The notes under the pieces were generated by a model. The model did no database searches, was not told the DNA's origin, and saw only the letters and a program-made list of their open reading frames with translations. From NCBI GenBank assembly GCA_039621445.1, contig CP154956.1, positions 92,692,648-92,756,647 of the forward strand: a stretch of DNA of 64,000 nucleotides, read 5' to 3'. Made by a program: the position numbers and the translations under genes. Shown piece by piece: positions 1 to 9,249 of the stretch. This DNA is from Euglena gracilis (taxonomy: Eukaryota > Euglenida > Euglenophyceae > Euglenales). Positions within the stretch are counted from its first letter, which is position 1; every line of letters starts with the position of its first letter.

Positions 1-6
1 CTCGTG

Positions 7-914
7 NNNNNNNNNNNNNNNNNNNNNNNNNNNNNNNNNNNNNNNNNNNNNNNNNNNNNNNNNNNNNNNNNNNNNNNNNNNNNNNNNNNNNNNNNNNNNN
101 NNNNNNNNNNNNNNNNNNNNNNNNNNNNNNNNNNNNNNNNNNNNNNNNNNNNNNNNNNNNNNNNNNNNNNNNNNNNNNNNNNNNNNNNNNNNNNNNNNNN
201 NNNNNNNNNNNNNNNNNNNNNNNNNNNNNNNNNNNNNNNNNNNNNNNNNNNNNNNNNNNNNNNNNNNNNNNNNNNNNNNNNNNNNNNNNNNNNNNNNNNN
301 NNNNNNNNNNNNNNNNNNNNNNNNNNNNNNNNNNNNNNNNNNNNNNNNNNNNNNNNNNNNNNNNNNNNNNNNNNNNNNNNNNNNNNNNNNNNNNNNNNNN
401 NNNNNNNNNNNNNNNNNNNNNNNNNNNNNNNNNNNNNNNNNNNNNNNNNNNNNNNNNNNNNNNNNNNNNNNNNNNNNNNNNNNNNNNNNNNNNNNNNNNN
501 NNNNNNNNNNNNNNNNNNNNNNNNNNNNNNNNNNNNNNNNNNNNNNNNNNNNNNNNNNNNNNNNNNNNNNNNNNNNNNNNNNNNNNNNNNNNNNNNNNNN
601 NNNNNNNNNNNNNNNNNNNNNNNNNNNNNNNNNNNNNNNNNNNNNNNNNNNNNNNNNNNNNNNNNNNNNNNNNNNNNNNNNNNNNNNNNNNNNNNNNNNN
701 NNNNNNNNNNNNNNNNNNNNNNNNNNNNNNNNNNNNNNNNNNNNNNNNNNNNNNNNNNNNNNNNNNNNNNNNNNNNNNNNNNNNNNNNNNNNNNNNNNNN
801 NNNNNNNNNNNNNNNNNNNNNNNNNNNNNNNNNNNNNNNNNNNNNNNNNNNNNNNNNNNNNNNNNNNNNNNNNNNNNNNNNNNNNNNNNNNNNNNNNNNN
901 NNNNNNNNNNNNNN
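7..914. other. Assembly gap (run of N)
   Basis: Positions 7 to 914 are all N. Nothing can be said about this stretch. Confidence 0.99.
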
Positions 915-959
915 AAATCAGGGGGGGGGGAAATTATCGACCGGGGAAAATTATCAGAC

Positions 960-1400
960 ACTTACAGTAGAGGGATAGAGGTAGAGGTAGAGGTAGAGGG
1001 AGAGGTAGAGGTCACCTCTACCTCTACTATCCCTCTATGTCACCTCAGTGTCAAAATTTTAAGGAAAATGGCTTATACAAAGAAAACTTATGCCGAACGA
1101 AGGCAATTTTATTGAAAAAATCAGAAATTGGCCATTCTTGTCACAAATCTCTTATGGCAATTTTTGAAACCACCCATCCGGATATTTTTTCTCATTCCTG
1201 ACCTAAATAAGATGCGTTGAGATGCTATTTTGCCAAATTTGAGGCATTTGGAGCCTTTTGTGGCCCTTATTGGTGCCAGTTTATGACATTTTATGGACAT
1301 AGAGGTGACATAGAGGTAGAGGTGGAGGTAGAGGTAGAGGTGGGTCAGATAGAGGTGGAGGACTTTGACCTCTACCTCTACCTCTATCCAGCCCTGCTAA
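960..1400. repeat. GAGGTA-rich low-complexity spacer
   Basis: Runs of the hexamer GAGGTA occur near 970-1010 and 1310-1350, with the complementary TACCTC run at 1011-1033 and 1370-1385. The two orientations can fold into hairpins. No gene is seen between them. Confidence 0.7.
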
Positions 1401-1636
1401 AGAGGAACAAAAACGTGTATCCTATGGAAGCAGTTATCATACGGGTCAACCGGATACAATGATGCAGTCGGACTTCGTCACCCTGAAAACATAATTATTG
1501 AGGAAATCTGTTTCTAAAGCAGCCATATAATGCGGTAGTTGTGGTTGTAATGGTTGTTGGTGGCGGGGTGGGTGGTGGGCAGTCACTGATGAGAAGAATG
1601 ATGTACGGCCATGTAGCTGGAACAAATTACACCTGT

Positions 1637-2380
1637 TCATAGCCTCCGACTTTGTTGGCTCAGCAGCATGGACCGAATGTTCAGCTTTGGAGCTTTGGGG
1701 GGAGGCTGCGTTTTCACGGTACCACCTGAGAGGATGGTTGCCGCCTGAATTGGTGTGCTGCAGGACATCCGGTTGTAGACTTGTGTTTGTAGCACAGTGT
1801 TTCGGTGGACCTTGAAATACTGCGCAACATCTGCCGCACTGATGTCTGGTGCATTTGCCAGCCGAGTCATTGCCGCGCGCCGCGCAACGTCCTTGAACGT
1901 TAGGCGGCGCTTGACGACGCCCGACACCCAGACGGCAACACCACGGAACGTCTCCTCCGTCGTGGGCGGGCTGAGCAAGCTCGCAGCCGTAACGCGGCAC
2001 GACCGAAAGAGCCAGTTCCCATCCACCCCAACTGGTGCCAAACCGACCAGTGTTTGTTGCCTCTCAAAAGCAGCCACGGGGCAAGTTGCCGGATCGGGCC
2101 CTTCCACGATGACTTGCCGCATCAGGGCCATATCCAATTTGCCCAGTGATTGCTGATGGTTTTTCATGGTGGCAACGGACACAGAAAGCATCTTACGACC
2201 ATCCTCTGTTTTGGACTCGACGAACAAATCCACCTGCAACCTCCGTAGCACCCGGTGCAGAAACCCATAATGAGAATGTTTCCCCGCTGTGCCTCAAACA
2301 GTCTGCTCCACTGCACCGTGTCAAGGATGCCAGGAAGTTCTGCAGGTTGCAGAATTTCCTCAGGGGGGTGCACAGCCTCA
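1637..2380 (-). pseudogene. Degenerate tyrosine-recombinase-like protein, C-terminal part
   Basis: An open frame of about 204 codons (2251 down to 1637) continues upstream in another frame to about 2380, so at least one frame break is present. The readable part has the look of a tyrosine recombinase of mobile elements (Crypton or DIRS kind): an EGPDP-TCPVAAF segment, a GNWLFRSCR segment, and a C-terminal block with ARRAAMTRLA, then ISAADVAQYFKVHR and a possible terminal Tyr in QTQVYNR. Assignment of the catalytic R-H-R-Y set is not secure. Related pieces of the upstream part recur near 2.6, 5.0, 6.1 and 7.5 kb, as expected of a decayed repeat family. It could also be an unrelated repeat-borne protein. 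Confidence 0.35.
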
Positions 2381-2499
2381 CCAATGGCTTTTTGGTTGCC
2401 TCACGGGTCAGAGCGGCATCAATTTTTGCAGCCGTGGGAGTTGCGTTTCAGAGGATGGTACAAACGGGGTTTCTGGATGAGATGACGCATGGCTGCGGG

Positions 2500-2760
2500 C
2501 AACTGCGTTCAGGTACCCCCCCCCCTATTGTCCCACCGACCTCCCCCCGGGAGGCCCGATCGGAATTTGGATTGCTGGCCACACTGTGCCCGGCGTTGGT
2601 CCTCACATTGTTTGATGACCGCTTGCACAAAGGAAAGCATGTAGTTCGTCATAGATGCAAAGCGCATTGCAGACGTCCTCGAATTCAAGGAGGTGTGCCA
2701 ATGTGGATTGCTTTGTTCCTTCTGAACCGGATGCTTTCTTTTTGGTAGCCTCCGCCAGAA
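2500..2760 (-). pseudogene. Repeat-borne protein fragment (same family as 4.9-5.1, 5.9-6.3 and 7.5 kb)
   Basis: The minus strand carries a peptide around a HLLEFEDVC motif and a SASGHQTM-like end. Similar strings (CLEFAKLC near 5.08 kb, ILEFEKVC near 6.07 kb) and the phrase EEILQPAE (near 2.36 kb and 7.56 kb) show that these are scattered pieces of one repeat family. All copies are interrupted. The function is not recognised; position next to the recombinase-like piece suggests its N-terminal region. Confidence 0.35.
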
Positions 2761-2770
2761 GGTTACCATG

Positions 2771-3180
2771 CAACAGGGTTGACGTTTTTTTTGTTTTTTT
2801 AAAAAAAACAAAAAACATGTTTTTTTTTAAAAAAAAACGCAAAAAAACATGTTTTTTTTGAAAAAGCAAAAATTGACCTTTTTCCTTGCGAAATGGCCAT
2901 TTTTTTGAGGAAAAAGTTCTAAAGTCATGTTTTTGGTCATCAAAGTGGCGTTTTTTTCAGTTTTTCCAGACGCTTCATCCAAAAATACTTCATGTGAAAG
3001 CCATCACCCTTTACGGACTGCGAAGCTGCAAAGAAAAAAATGACCTTTTCCTTTAAAAAAACGTTCAAAGATTTTTTTCACCCAAACCCTCCATGACGTT
3101 TTTTTTGTTTTTTTTTAAAAAAAACATATTTTTTTAAAAAAACATGTTTTTTTGTTTCAAAAAAAACAAGCCGTCAACCT
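2771..3180. repeat. A/T-run repeat, direct copy at 13.1-13.48 kb
   Basis: A stretch of alternating T and A runs surrounds a conserved core with words such as TTGCGAAATGGCCATTTTTT and TTTTTCCAGAC, followed by CACCCTTTACGGACT. The same order of words returns at 13,115-13,480 in the same orientation. It is a dispersed non-coding repeat. Confidence 0.75.
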
Positions 3181-3199
3181 TGCCATGCAAGGGGCCAAC

Positions 3200-3760
3200 A
3201 TCGGGGTTCTTTCTTTTATCCCAACCCTGCTTAATTAAGGGCATAACCCGTTATGCGGCCTGAATACAGGTTATGCCCACAATTTTTTTGTAACCGTGTT
3301 TAGAGAGGCCCGGCGCCTGCCCTGTATTTTGTGGGTATGCTCCACGCCATGGTTTCAGGCACTTTTTTGTTGATTTTCCTGGAAAATTCCTGAACACGGC
3401 AATATGCCCTGTTTTTCGTGTTCACCTTACCACGAAAAACAGGGCATACCCCCCCCCCTTTATTTGAGCACACCCACGGGCCAAAGGACCCCCAAATGCT
3501 CAAATAAGGGGGGGTCAAATAAGGGGGGGGGTCAAAAATTCCTTAGAAATAAGGTAAAAAGAATTTTCGGCCCCTTCGTCGCATGAAAAAAAAAATCCCA
3601 GACCCAAATGCTCAATTAAGGGGGGGTCAAATAAAGGGGGGGGTATTGCCGGGTTAAGAAAACATGCCCTGTTTTTTTGTGGTAAGGAACCAGTGAATGA
3701 AAACGATGTCCCAATGCCCCAAACCATGGCCACGGCGTCCTGGAAAACGTTCTTGTGCCA
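3200..3760. repeat. Poly-G word element (CAAATAAGGGGGG) and hairpins
   Basis: The word CAAATAAG followed by 6-9 G occurs several times at 3,500-3,535 and 3,610-3,645, with the reverse complement (CCCCCTTTATTTG) at 3,450-3,470. A small inverted repeat around GGTTATGCCC lies at 3,236-3,285 and has a relative at 15.0-15.1 kb. No gene is seen. Confidence 0.6.
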
Positions 3761-3824
3761 TTTGCTTTATTTATTTGTACTCATTGCGTTCTTCCTTGGT
3801 CTGTTTTTGAAAAATGGCAAATAA

Positions 3825-3975
3825 AGCTGCCAACACCATGGACCGAATGTTGCCACATCCCCCAAAAGTTCCTGAATTTTTGGCCACAATTTTTATATAG
3901 ATATGCTGTACGGCACCTGAGGTGTGGGATTTCACAAATTAAGATGTCAAAATTTCGAATACACAATCGCTGAAA
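3825..3975. repeat. Dispersed repeat, second copy at 5.84-5.93 kb
   Basis: The block starting AACACCATGGACCGAATG and containing CATCCCCCAAAAGTTCCTG is repeated with few changes at 5,845-5,935; a fragment is also near 1,668. It is non-coding. Confidence 0.6.
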
Positions 3976-4187
3976 ACAAGCGCTGTGTACATCTTGGCTG
4001 AATCCTGTGGCCATCTGTCAAAAGCCCTTGAGAAGAGCTTTCGATCGATGGGTAACATGGCACCAGACCTGTGAAAACTTCAATCGGCCGATCGACATGG
4101 CCCTTCGCCCAAAGGAGCCCAAAAATGCTCCAAAATGTTAAAAAAAGGGGGTATTTAGGGCGAAATTGGCCGTGATTCCTTAAAAAC

Positions 4188-4745
4188 GTGTTCAGCCCGC
4201 CAAATGCCTGCCCTGAAATCGTGGTCATGAACACGTTTTCAATGAGGGCATTTGTGGCAATGACACGTTTTCCATTAAGGCATCTGTGTTCAGGCACGTT
4301 TTCAGTGAGGGCATTTGTGGCAATGACACGTTTTCCATTAAGGCATCTGTGGTCAGGCACGTTTTCCATTAGGGCATATGTGGCAACCCCGAGCAAGAAG
4401 CAAAAATTGCTGTCATGAAAAATCGGCGTGCGGTTGAGAGGCCGGGTGGTCCTCAACGGGTGAGGCGGGTCGGGGGCACTCTACAACACGACAGAAGGCT
4501 AGGTTGCCTTGGAGCACAACGACAGGGAGTGGCGGACATCACGGCACACGACACGCTTTACACAAGGAAACCGTGTTTGGGCCGATTTCGAGACTTTAGA
4601 AGTCTTAAATCTTCGCCCAAAACACGGTTTCAAACAAGAACAGTGTTTTGGGCCAAGGTTTTAGGGGGGCCCAGGGGCGACCGCGGCGCCGCGGTCCCCG
4701 CCCCTGGGCTCCCCCTAACTCTTGGCCCAAACACAGTTCTTGACA
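4188..4745 (+). repeat. 0.56-kb compound repeat (minisatellite plus hairpin), inverted copy at 8.23-8.79 kb
   Basis: The left end (CAAATGCCTGCCCTGAAAT) is followed by a minisatellite with a unit of about 31-32 bp (ACACGTTTTC-AT-GGCAT-TGTGG) at about 4,229-4,388. A 310-bp G/C-rich tail follows; its last part folds back on itself (4,565-4,730, arms around AAACCGTGTTTGGGC and GCCCAAAACACGGTTT). The whole unit is repeated in reverse at 8,228-8,790. I considered an RNA gene for the tail but it matches none I know. Confidence 0.75.
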
Positions 4746-4764
4746 CAAAAGAGCCATACTTTGG

Positions 4765-4905
4765 TGGCTCTTTTGCCAAATCTTGGCAATGAAAATGATA
4801 TGCCAATCCGCAGGCGTCACAGACAACTTTGTTCAACTCCACACAATTTGGATTTTTGGGAATGGCAACACCACAAAAACCAAATTTCTCGTGTTTTATT
4901 GGCAG
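4765..4905 (-). pseudogene. PHD-like zinc-finger remnant
   Basis: On the minus strand a peptide with a VVCDACGLAYHFHC core is readable; the Cys-x2-Cys, His and Cys spacing resembles the second half of a PHD finger, and further Cys residues lie upstream (FGFCG, NPNC). It sits between two copies of repeat sequence and joins in frame to the fragment family around 5.0 kb. It is probably part of a decayed mobile-element protein. No catalytic domain is seen. Confidence 0.35.
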
Positions 4906-4936
4906 TCGGGACACAGCACGAGGCACAGGGGGTTGG

Positions 4937-5110
4937 TCAGGGGACCACACATTGTTCGATGACGCTTGCCTCATCGAACAACAGGCTGGGTTCCAGCTCC
5001 CATCCCGTCCAGGCAACAAAGAAAGCATCCAGCTCAGGATAACAGGCTTGCCGATGTTGACACAGTTTGGCGAACTCCAAACAGTTGGCAACAGCAGCAA
5101 GCTCTGCACC
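4937..5110 (-). pseudogene. Repeat-borne protein fragment
   Basis: The minus strand reads a peptide with CLEFAKLCQHR and LLFDEASVIEQC. The nucleotide strings for LLFDEASVIEQC recur at 15,980-16,040, showing a shared repeat. Function unknown. Confidence 0.35.
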
Positions 5111-5276
5111 TACGGAGCCGGACTTTTTCTTTGTGTTGCCCTGTGCCAGCAAGGTGCCATGAAGGGGGTCCGTCCTAGGGGGAGGTGGCAAAAGACCATT
5201 CACAAAATTTGCCGTGCGTTTGGCCATACTGGGAGGGCTGAAAAAAAAAAAAAAAAAAGAAGAAAAGGGGGGGGGT

Positions 5277-5530
5277 GACACGTTTTCAATGAGGGCATTT
5301 GTGGCAATGACACGTTTTCCATTAAGGCATCTGTGTTCAGGCACGTTTTCAGTGAGGGCATTTGTGGCAATGACACGTTTTCCATTAAGGCATCTGTGGT
5401 CAGGCACGTTTTCCATTAGTGCGCCGTTTATTTGGGTCCGAATTTCACAAATTCGCGTTTTTGACCCCTTGCGTGAATCATGACCACAAATTTCAGGGCA
5501 GGCATTTGGCGGGCTCTGAACACGTTTTTA
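5277..5530 (+). repeat. Third, truncated copy of the 4.2-kb compound repeat
   Basis: The 31-32 bp minisatellite is present again at 5,277-5,420 in the same orientation as at 4.2 kb. It then breaks into unrelated sequence and ends with the CAGGGCAGGCATTTGGCGGG terminus at about 5,495-5,525 in the opposite orientation. Confidence 0.7.
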
Positions 5531-5650
5531 AACAAATTGTGGCTGAGCCCAGATTTCAGCCTGAAAACGTGTTCAGGGGGCCCCCTTCGGGGGCCCCCTG
5601 GCTGAACACGTTTTCAGGCTGCAATATGGGCTCAGCCACAATTTGTGTGT
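5521..5650. repeat. Long hairpin repeat (relative at 16.1 kb)
   Basis: Arms beginning ACAAATTGTGGCTGAGCCC and ending with its complement enclose a GGGGGCCCCCTTCGGGGGCC centre. A diverged relative with the same arms lies at 16,113-16,216. It is a foldback element without coding sequence. Confidence 0.7.
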
Positions 5651-5699
5651 AGAACGCCGGTTCGGGCGTGAAGCCAGAGCCCCTAATCCACGGTTTCAA

Positions 5700-5820
5700 C
5701 AACTGTGTCCAGAACGCCGGTTTGGGCGTGAAGCCGTGTTCCAGAACGCCGGTTCGGGCGGCCCGAACCGGCGTTCTGGAACACGGCTTCACGCCCAAAC
5801 CGGCGTTCTGGACACAGTTT
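5700..5820. repeat. Near-perfect palindrome of GAACGCCGGTT units
   Basis: Two arms of about 55 bp, each built from CCAGAACGCCGGTTTGGG-type units, face each other around a GGGCGGCCC centre. The same unit recurs at 10,085-10,325 and 14,462-14,562, so it is a small satellite that repeatedly forms foldbacks. Confidence 0.75.
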
Positions 5821-5899
5821 TCGTATCAATTTCTTCGTACAATGGCCAAGAAGGCAGCAAACATCATGGACTGAATGTTGCCCCATCCCCCAAAAGTTG

Positions 5900-6290
5900 C
5901 TGAATTTCTGGCCACACTAAAACAAGGATAGACCAAAAAGCCGAACCCTGTTCAGGATTCCTTGCATGGTAGCCTTCTGGCGGAGGCGACCAAAAAGAAA
6001 GCTCTGTCCCTTCCAAAACGGAAACGGAAGGGACAGAGCAAGCCGCATGTGCACACCTTCTCGAATTCGAGGATGTGTGCATTGTGCTTGGCACTGTCGA
6101 CGACGAACTGGATCCTTTCCTTTGTGCATGGGGTTCTTGGGTGATTGATCCCCCACTGTTGTTTGATGGGCAAGCGGTCATCAAACAATGTGAGGACCAA
6201 CACCGGGCACAGTGCAGCCAACAATTCAAAAACCGACAACTGAAAGCATCCACGTTCAGGGGCTTCCTGAACGTCATCGCCCGCCCACAT
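5900..6290 (-). pseudogene. Repeat-borne protein fragment
   Basis: The minus strand shows ILEFEKVC and FFLVASARRLPC, both matching the fragment family at 2.5-2.76 kb. Frames are broken. Function unknown. Confidence 0.35.
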
Positions 6291-6339
6291 GCCAGTTATC
6301 AGCCAGAAACCAAGGGGGGGGGAATGCGCAGGACGGTCC

Positions 6340-6540
6340 TCGGAAAAAATGCGCAAAAACACGCAAAAACACGCAAAAACGCGAAAAAAATGCGCAAAAA
6401 AATGCGCAAAAAATGCGCCGAGTTGTTTTTTTTGTTTTTTTTTGTGACCTTCCTAAGGGAAAAAGAACTTAGAAAAATTTCCATCAGTAAACCCAAAAGT
6501 AAACCAAAATCACCAAAAAGAGCTGAAATGAAGGCATTTT
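6340..6540. repeat. GCGCAAAAA-type low-complexity stretch
   Basis: Repeats of ACGCAAAA and ATGCGCAAAA fill 6,345-6,420, followed by T and A runs. A related GTGCAAAAATGG stretch lies at 7,255-7,430. No gene is seen. Confidence 0.6.
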
Positions 6541-6759
6541 GGCCAAAAAATGCATGACCAAGGCGTCACTCTCCGTTCACCATGACCAACAATGGCAGCC
6601 CTTACTTGTGACCAGGGGAGTGGGATTCCCGCCTTGGTTACATGTCAGTGTGGGGTCTCTGAGACCCCTGGTGTCCTCATCATCATTGGATGAGTACCCA
6701 CACCTCATCACCCAAGGAGATCAGGCAGTAGACTTTGGTCATTTTGACCCCCCTCCCCC

Positions 6760-7100
6760 CCCCTATGGTGAAGTTCACCGTTTGAAAGTTCACCGCACCC
6801 CTCTGCCTAACCCATCGGTGAACTTCACCGGTGAAGTTCACCAAGAGAGCACTTTTTGGCCAAAAATGGCCAAAAATGCCATTTTGGGCAAGTTTTCGGA
6901 AATTTCGATAAAATTTCATGAAGCATCAACCTCAAAATGATCATTTTGAGAGGAAAGGAGCATAATTTCACCCATGAGAATTTCACCCCCTACCATCAAA
7001 ACGGTGAAGTTCACCGGTGAACTTCACCAGTGAACTTCACCGCCGAAAGTACCCCCCCCCTCCCCGCCGGTGAACGTTCACCGGTGAAGTTCACTGGGGA
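6760..7100. repeat. GGTGAAGTTCACC palindrome clusters
   Basis: Several palindromes built from GGTGAACTTCACC and GGTGAAGTTCACC occur at 6,768-6,845 and again, bounded by C runs, at 7,000-7,098. The two clusters enclose about 150 bp of A/T-rich sequence and look like the ends of a small foldback element. Confidence 0.6.
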
Positions 7101-7489
7101 GTCCGCAGCCCCCCCCCCCCGTACTGCCTAACCTCCCAAGGGTTTTCTCTTGAGATGGGTCCCTTGGGTGGAAAAAAAGTGCAAAAATGGGTTTGTTGGT
7201 TACAGAAATGGGTCAGTTGAATGTGGGCAAAATTTGGTGAGCATGTGATTTGGGTGGAAAATGTGCAAAAATGGCAAAATGTGCAAAATTGGCAAAAAAA
7301 ATGCGCAAAAATGGAAAATGTGCAAAATTGGGCAAAAAATGCCCCAAAAAGCGAAAAAAAATGGAAAATGTGCAAAAATAGAGGGGGAAATGTGCAAAAA
7401 AAATGCGCAAAAATGCGGAAAAATGCGCAGCGCATTTCCCCCCCCTGCAGAAACCCCGTTTGTTCCATCCTCCGATACGCAGTTGCAAA

Positions 7490-7680
7490 AAATGCTCGCG
7501 GCTGCTCTCACCTGTGAGGAAAAAAAAAAAGCCATTGGTGAGGATGCGCACCCCCTAGAGGAAATTCTGCAACCTGCGGAAGTTCCTGGCATCCAGGACC
7601 TTTCGGACTTGCCATCCGTTTTTCCTGCTATTGCCATGGCTGTCAACAATGCCTGCTGTCTGTCGGTCACTGTGGTCGGT
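7490..7680 (+). pseudogene. Fragment with EEILQPAEVPGIQD
   Basis: A plus-strand frame contains LEEILQPAEVPGIQDL; the same phrase is on the minus strand at about 2,330-2,375. It is another piece of the decayed repeat family near the recombinase-like fragment. Confidence 0.35.
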
Positions 7681-7734
7681 CACCATGCAATGTTTCTGTA
7701 AAGAGTCTTCAGCGAGAATTTGTTTTCCTCGTAC

Positions 7735-7870
7735 ACCCTGTTCACAATTTCATGCCCTGTAAATTGTGAACAGCCTGTTCACGATTATCAGGGCGTTAAT
7801 TTGGGGTGTCCAATTATCGCCCCGAAATCCGTGACCATGCGCCGGGCCTCTGTTCATGGTTTCATGGTTT
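7735..7870. repeat. Foldback around GTTCACAATTTCATGCCCTG, inverted copy at 14.8-14.9 kb
   Basis: Words TTCACAATTTCATGCCCTG and TTATCAGGGCG occur here; they return in reverse orientation at 14,800-14,905. Non-coding. Confidence 0.6.
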
Positions 7871-8227
7871 AAAATATGGTGAAAAAAATGCAATGACTGG
7901 GTTGAAAAAAAGCATATCGGGGAAATATGCCAGGCTTGGAAATATGGCAAAAAAAAACAGTCTTTAAAGGTGGACCATTCTTTCCACCCAAAGTTCCACC
8001 CAATGATGCTCAAGTTGGCTTACCGGTAATGTCCCGAAATAGCTCCAAAAAATTGTCGAAAGAGCCCAACAACACAAACAAACCAAACAGACCATAGCGA
8101 CCCAAAATTACTCAAAACATTTGCAAAATGGCCCAAAATCGTTCAAAATGGCCGTGGTGGTTTTGCGGTGATTTGAAACCCATCATTTGCAATGAAATTT
8201 CTCAAAAAAATTGCAATGCTTTTTCAA

Positions 8228-8790
8228 TTGTGACTTAGGGGGAGCCCAGGGGCGGGGACCGCGACGCCGAAGGCGCCGCGGTCGCCCCTGGGCCCCCCTA
8301 AAACCTTGGCCCAAAACACTGTTCTTGTTTGAAACCGTGTTTTGGGCGAAGATTTAAGACTTTTAAAGTCTCGAAATCGGCCCAAACACGGTTTCTTTGT
8401 GTAAAGCGTGTCGTGTGCCGTGATGTCCGCCACTCTGTTTCGTTGTGCTCCAAGGCAACCTAGCCTTCTGTTGTGTTGTAGAGTGCCCCCGACCCGCCTC
8501 ACTCGTTGAGGACCACCCGGCCTCGCAACCACACGCCGATTTTTCATGATAGTGTTTTTTGCTTTTTACTCAGGGTTGCCACAGATGCCCTCACTGAAAA
8601 CGTGCCTGAACCCGGATGCCTTCACTGAAAACGTGTCATTGACACAAATGCCCTCATTGAAAACGTGCCTGAACCCGGATGCCTTCACTGAAAACGTGTC
8701 ATTGCCACAAATGCCCTCATTGAAAACGTGTTCATGACCACGAATTTCAGGGCAGGCATTTGGCGGGCTGAACACGTTTTTAATTGTCAC
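8228..8790 (-). repeat. Inverted copy of the 4.19-4.75 kb compound repeat
   Basis: The order is reversed: G/C-rich tail at 8,236-8,545, then the minisatellite in complement at about 8,577-8,735, then the terminus with AATTTCAGGGCAGGCATTTG. Differences from the plus-strand copy are scattered substitutions. Confidence 0.75.
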
Positions 8791-8859
8791 ACCCGAGGAG
8801 TAGCGGCAGCTTCGAAACCAGCCAGAAATTCTGATAAAAGGGGCACTGCAAACAGAACT

Positions 8860-9240
8860 ACCCCCCCCCTTATTGTCCCCCCCCCCCTTATTGTCCCTGG
8901 GCCCCGGCCGACGGGGGATTTTTTGGCCCGGCCAATGAAATTCCTTTGGTACCCCCGGGGAGAGGTCGGAGGGACAATAAGGGGGCGGGGGGTAATGGAG
9001 GTTCGACACGTCTGGCGAGGACGCTCGGCCACCAAGGGGGGGGTCCTCGTTTTGCCATACCGAGGGTTACCCCCCCCCTTATTGTCCCCCCCCTTATTGT
9101 CCCTGGGCCCCAGCCGAAGGGGGACTTTTTGGCCCGGCCAATGAAATTCCTTTGGTACCCCCTTATTGTCCCCCCCCCCTTATTGTCCGGTCGGGCCTCC
9201 CGGGGAGAGGTCGGTGGGACAATAAGGGGGGGGGTAGTCC
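8860..9240. repeat. Poly-C/TTATTGTCC compound element, copy 1
   Basis: Runs of 7-9 C followed by TTATTGTCC, and their complements GGACAATAAG plus G run, recur six or more times. They bracket a conserved core containing AATGAAATTCCTTTGGTACC and GGGAGAGGTCGG. The same assembly of parts appears at 11,935-12,110 and 15,405-15,575, and a remnant at 2,512-2,560. No coding sequence is present; it behaves like a MITE or foldback element. Confidence 0.8.
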
Positions 9241-9249
9241 GCTGGGGGG

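Noticed and set aside
4-978. Open frame of 324 codons at the left edge
   Set aside because: Almost all of it is N; the frame is an artefact of the gap.
4430-4745. Structured RNA gene (rRNA or SRP-like)
   Set aside because: G/C-rich and foldable, but no known conserved RNA motif; it is simply the tail of a repeat with an inverted copy at 8.2 kb.
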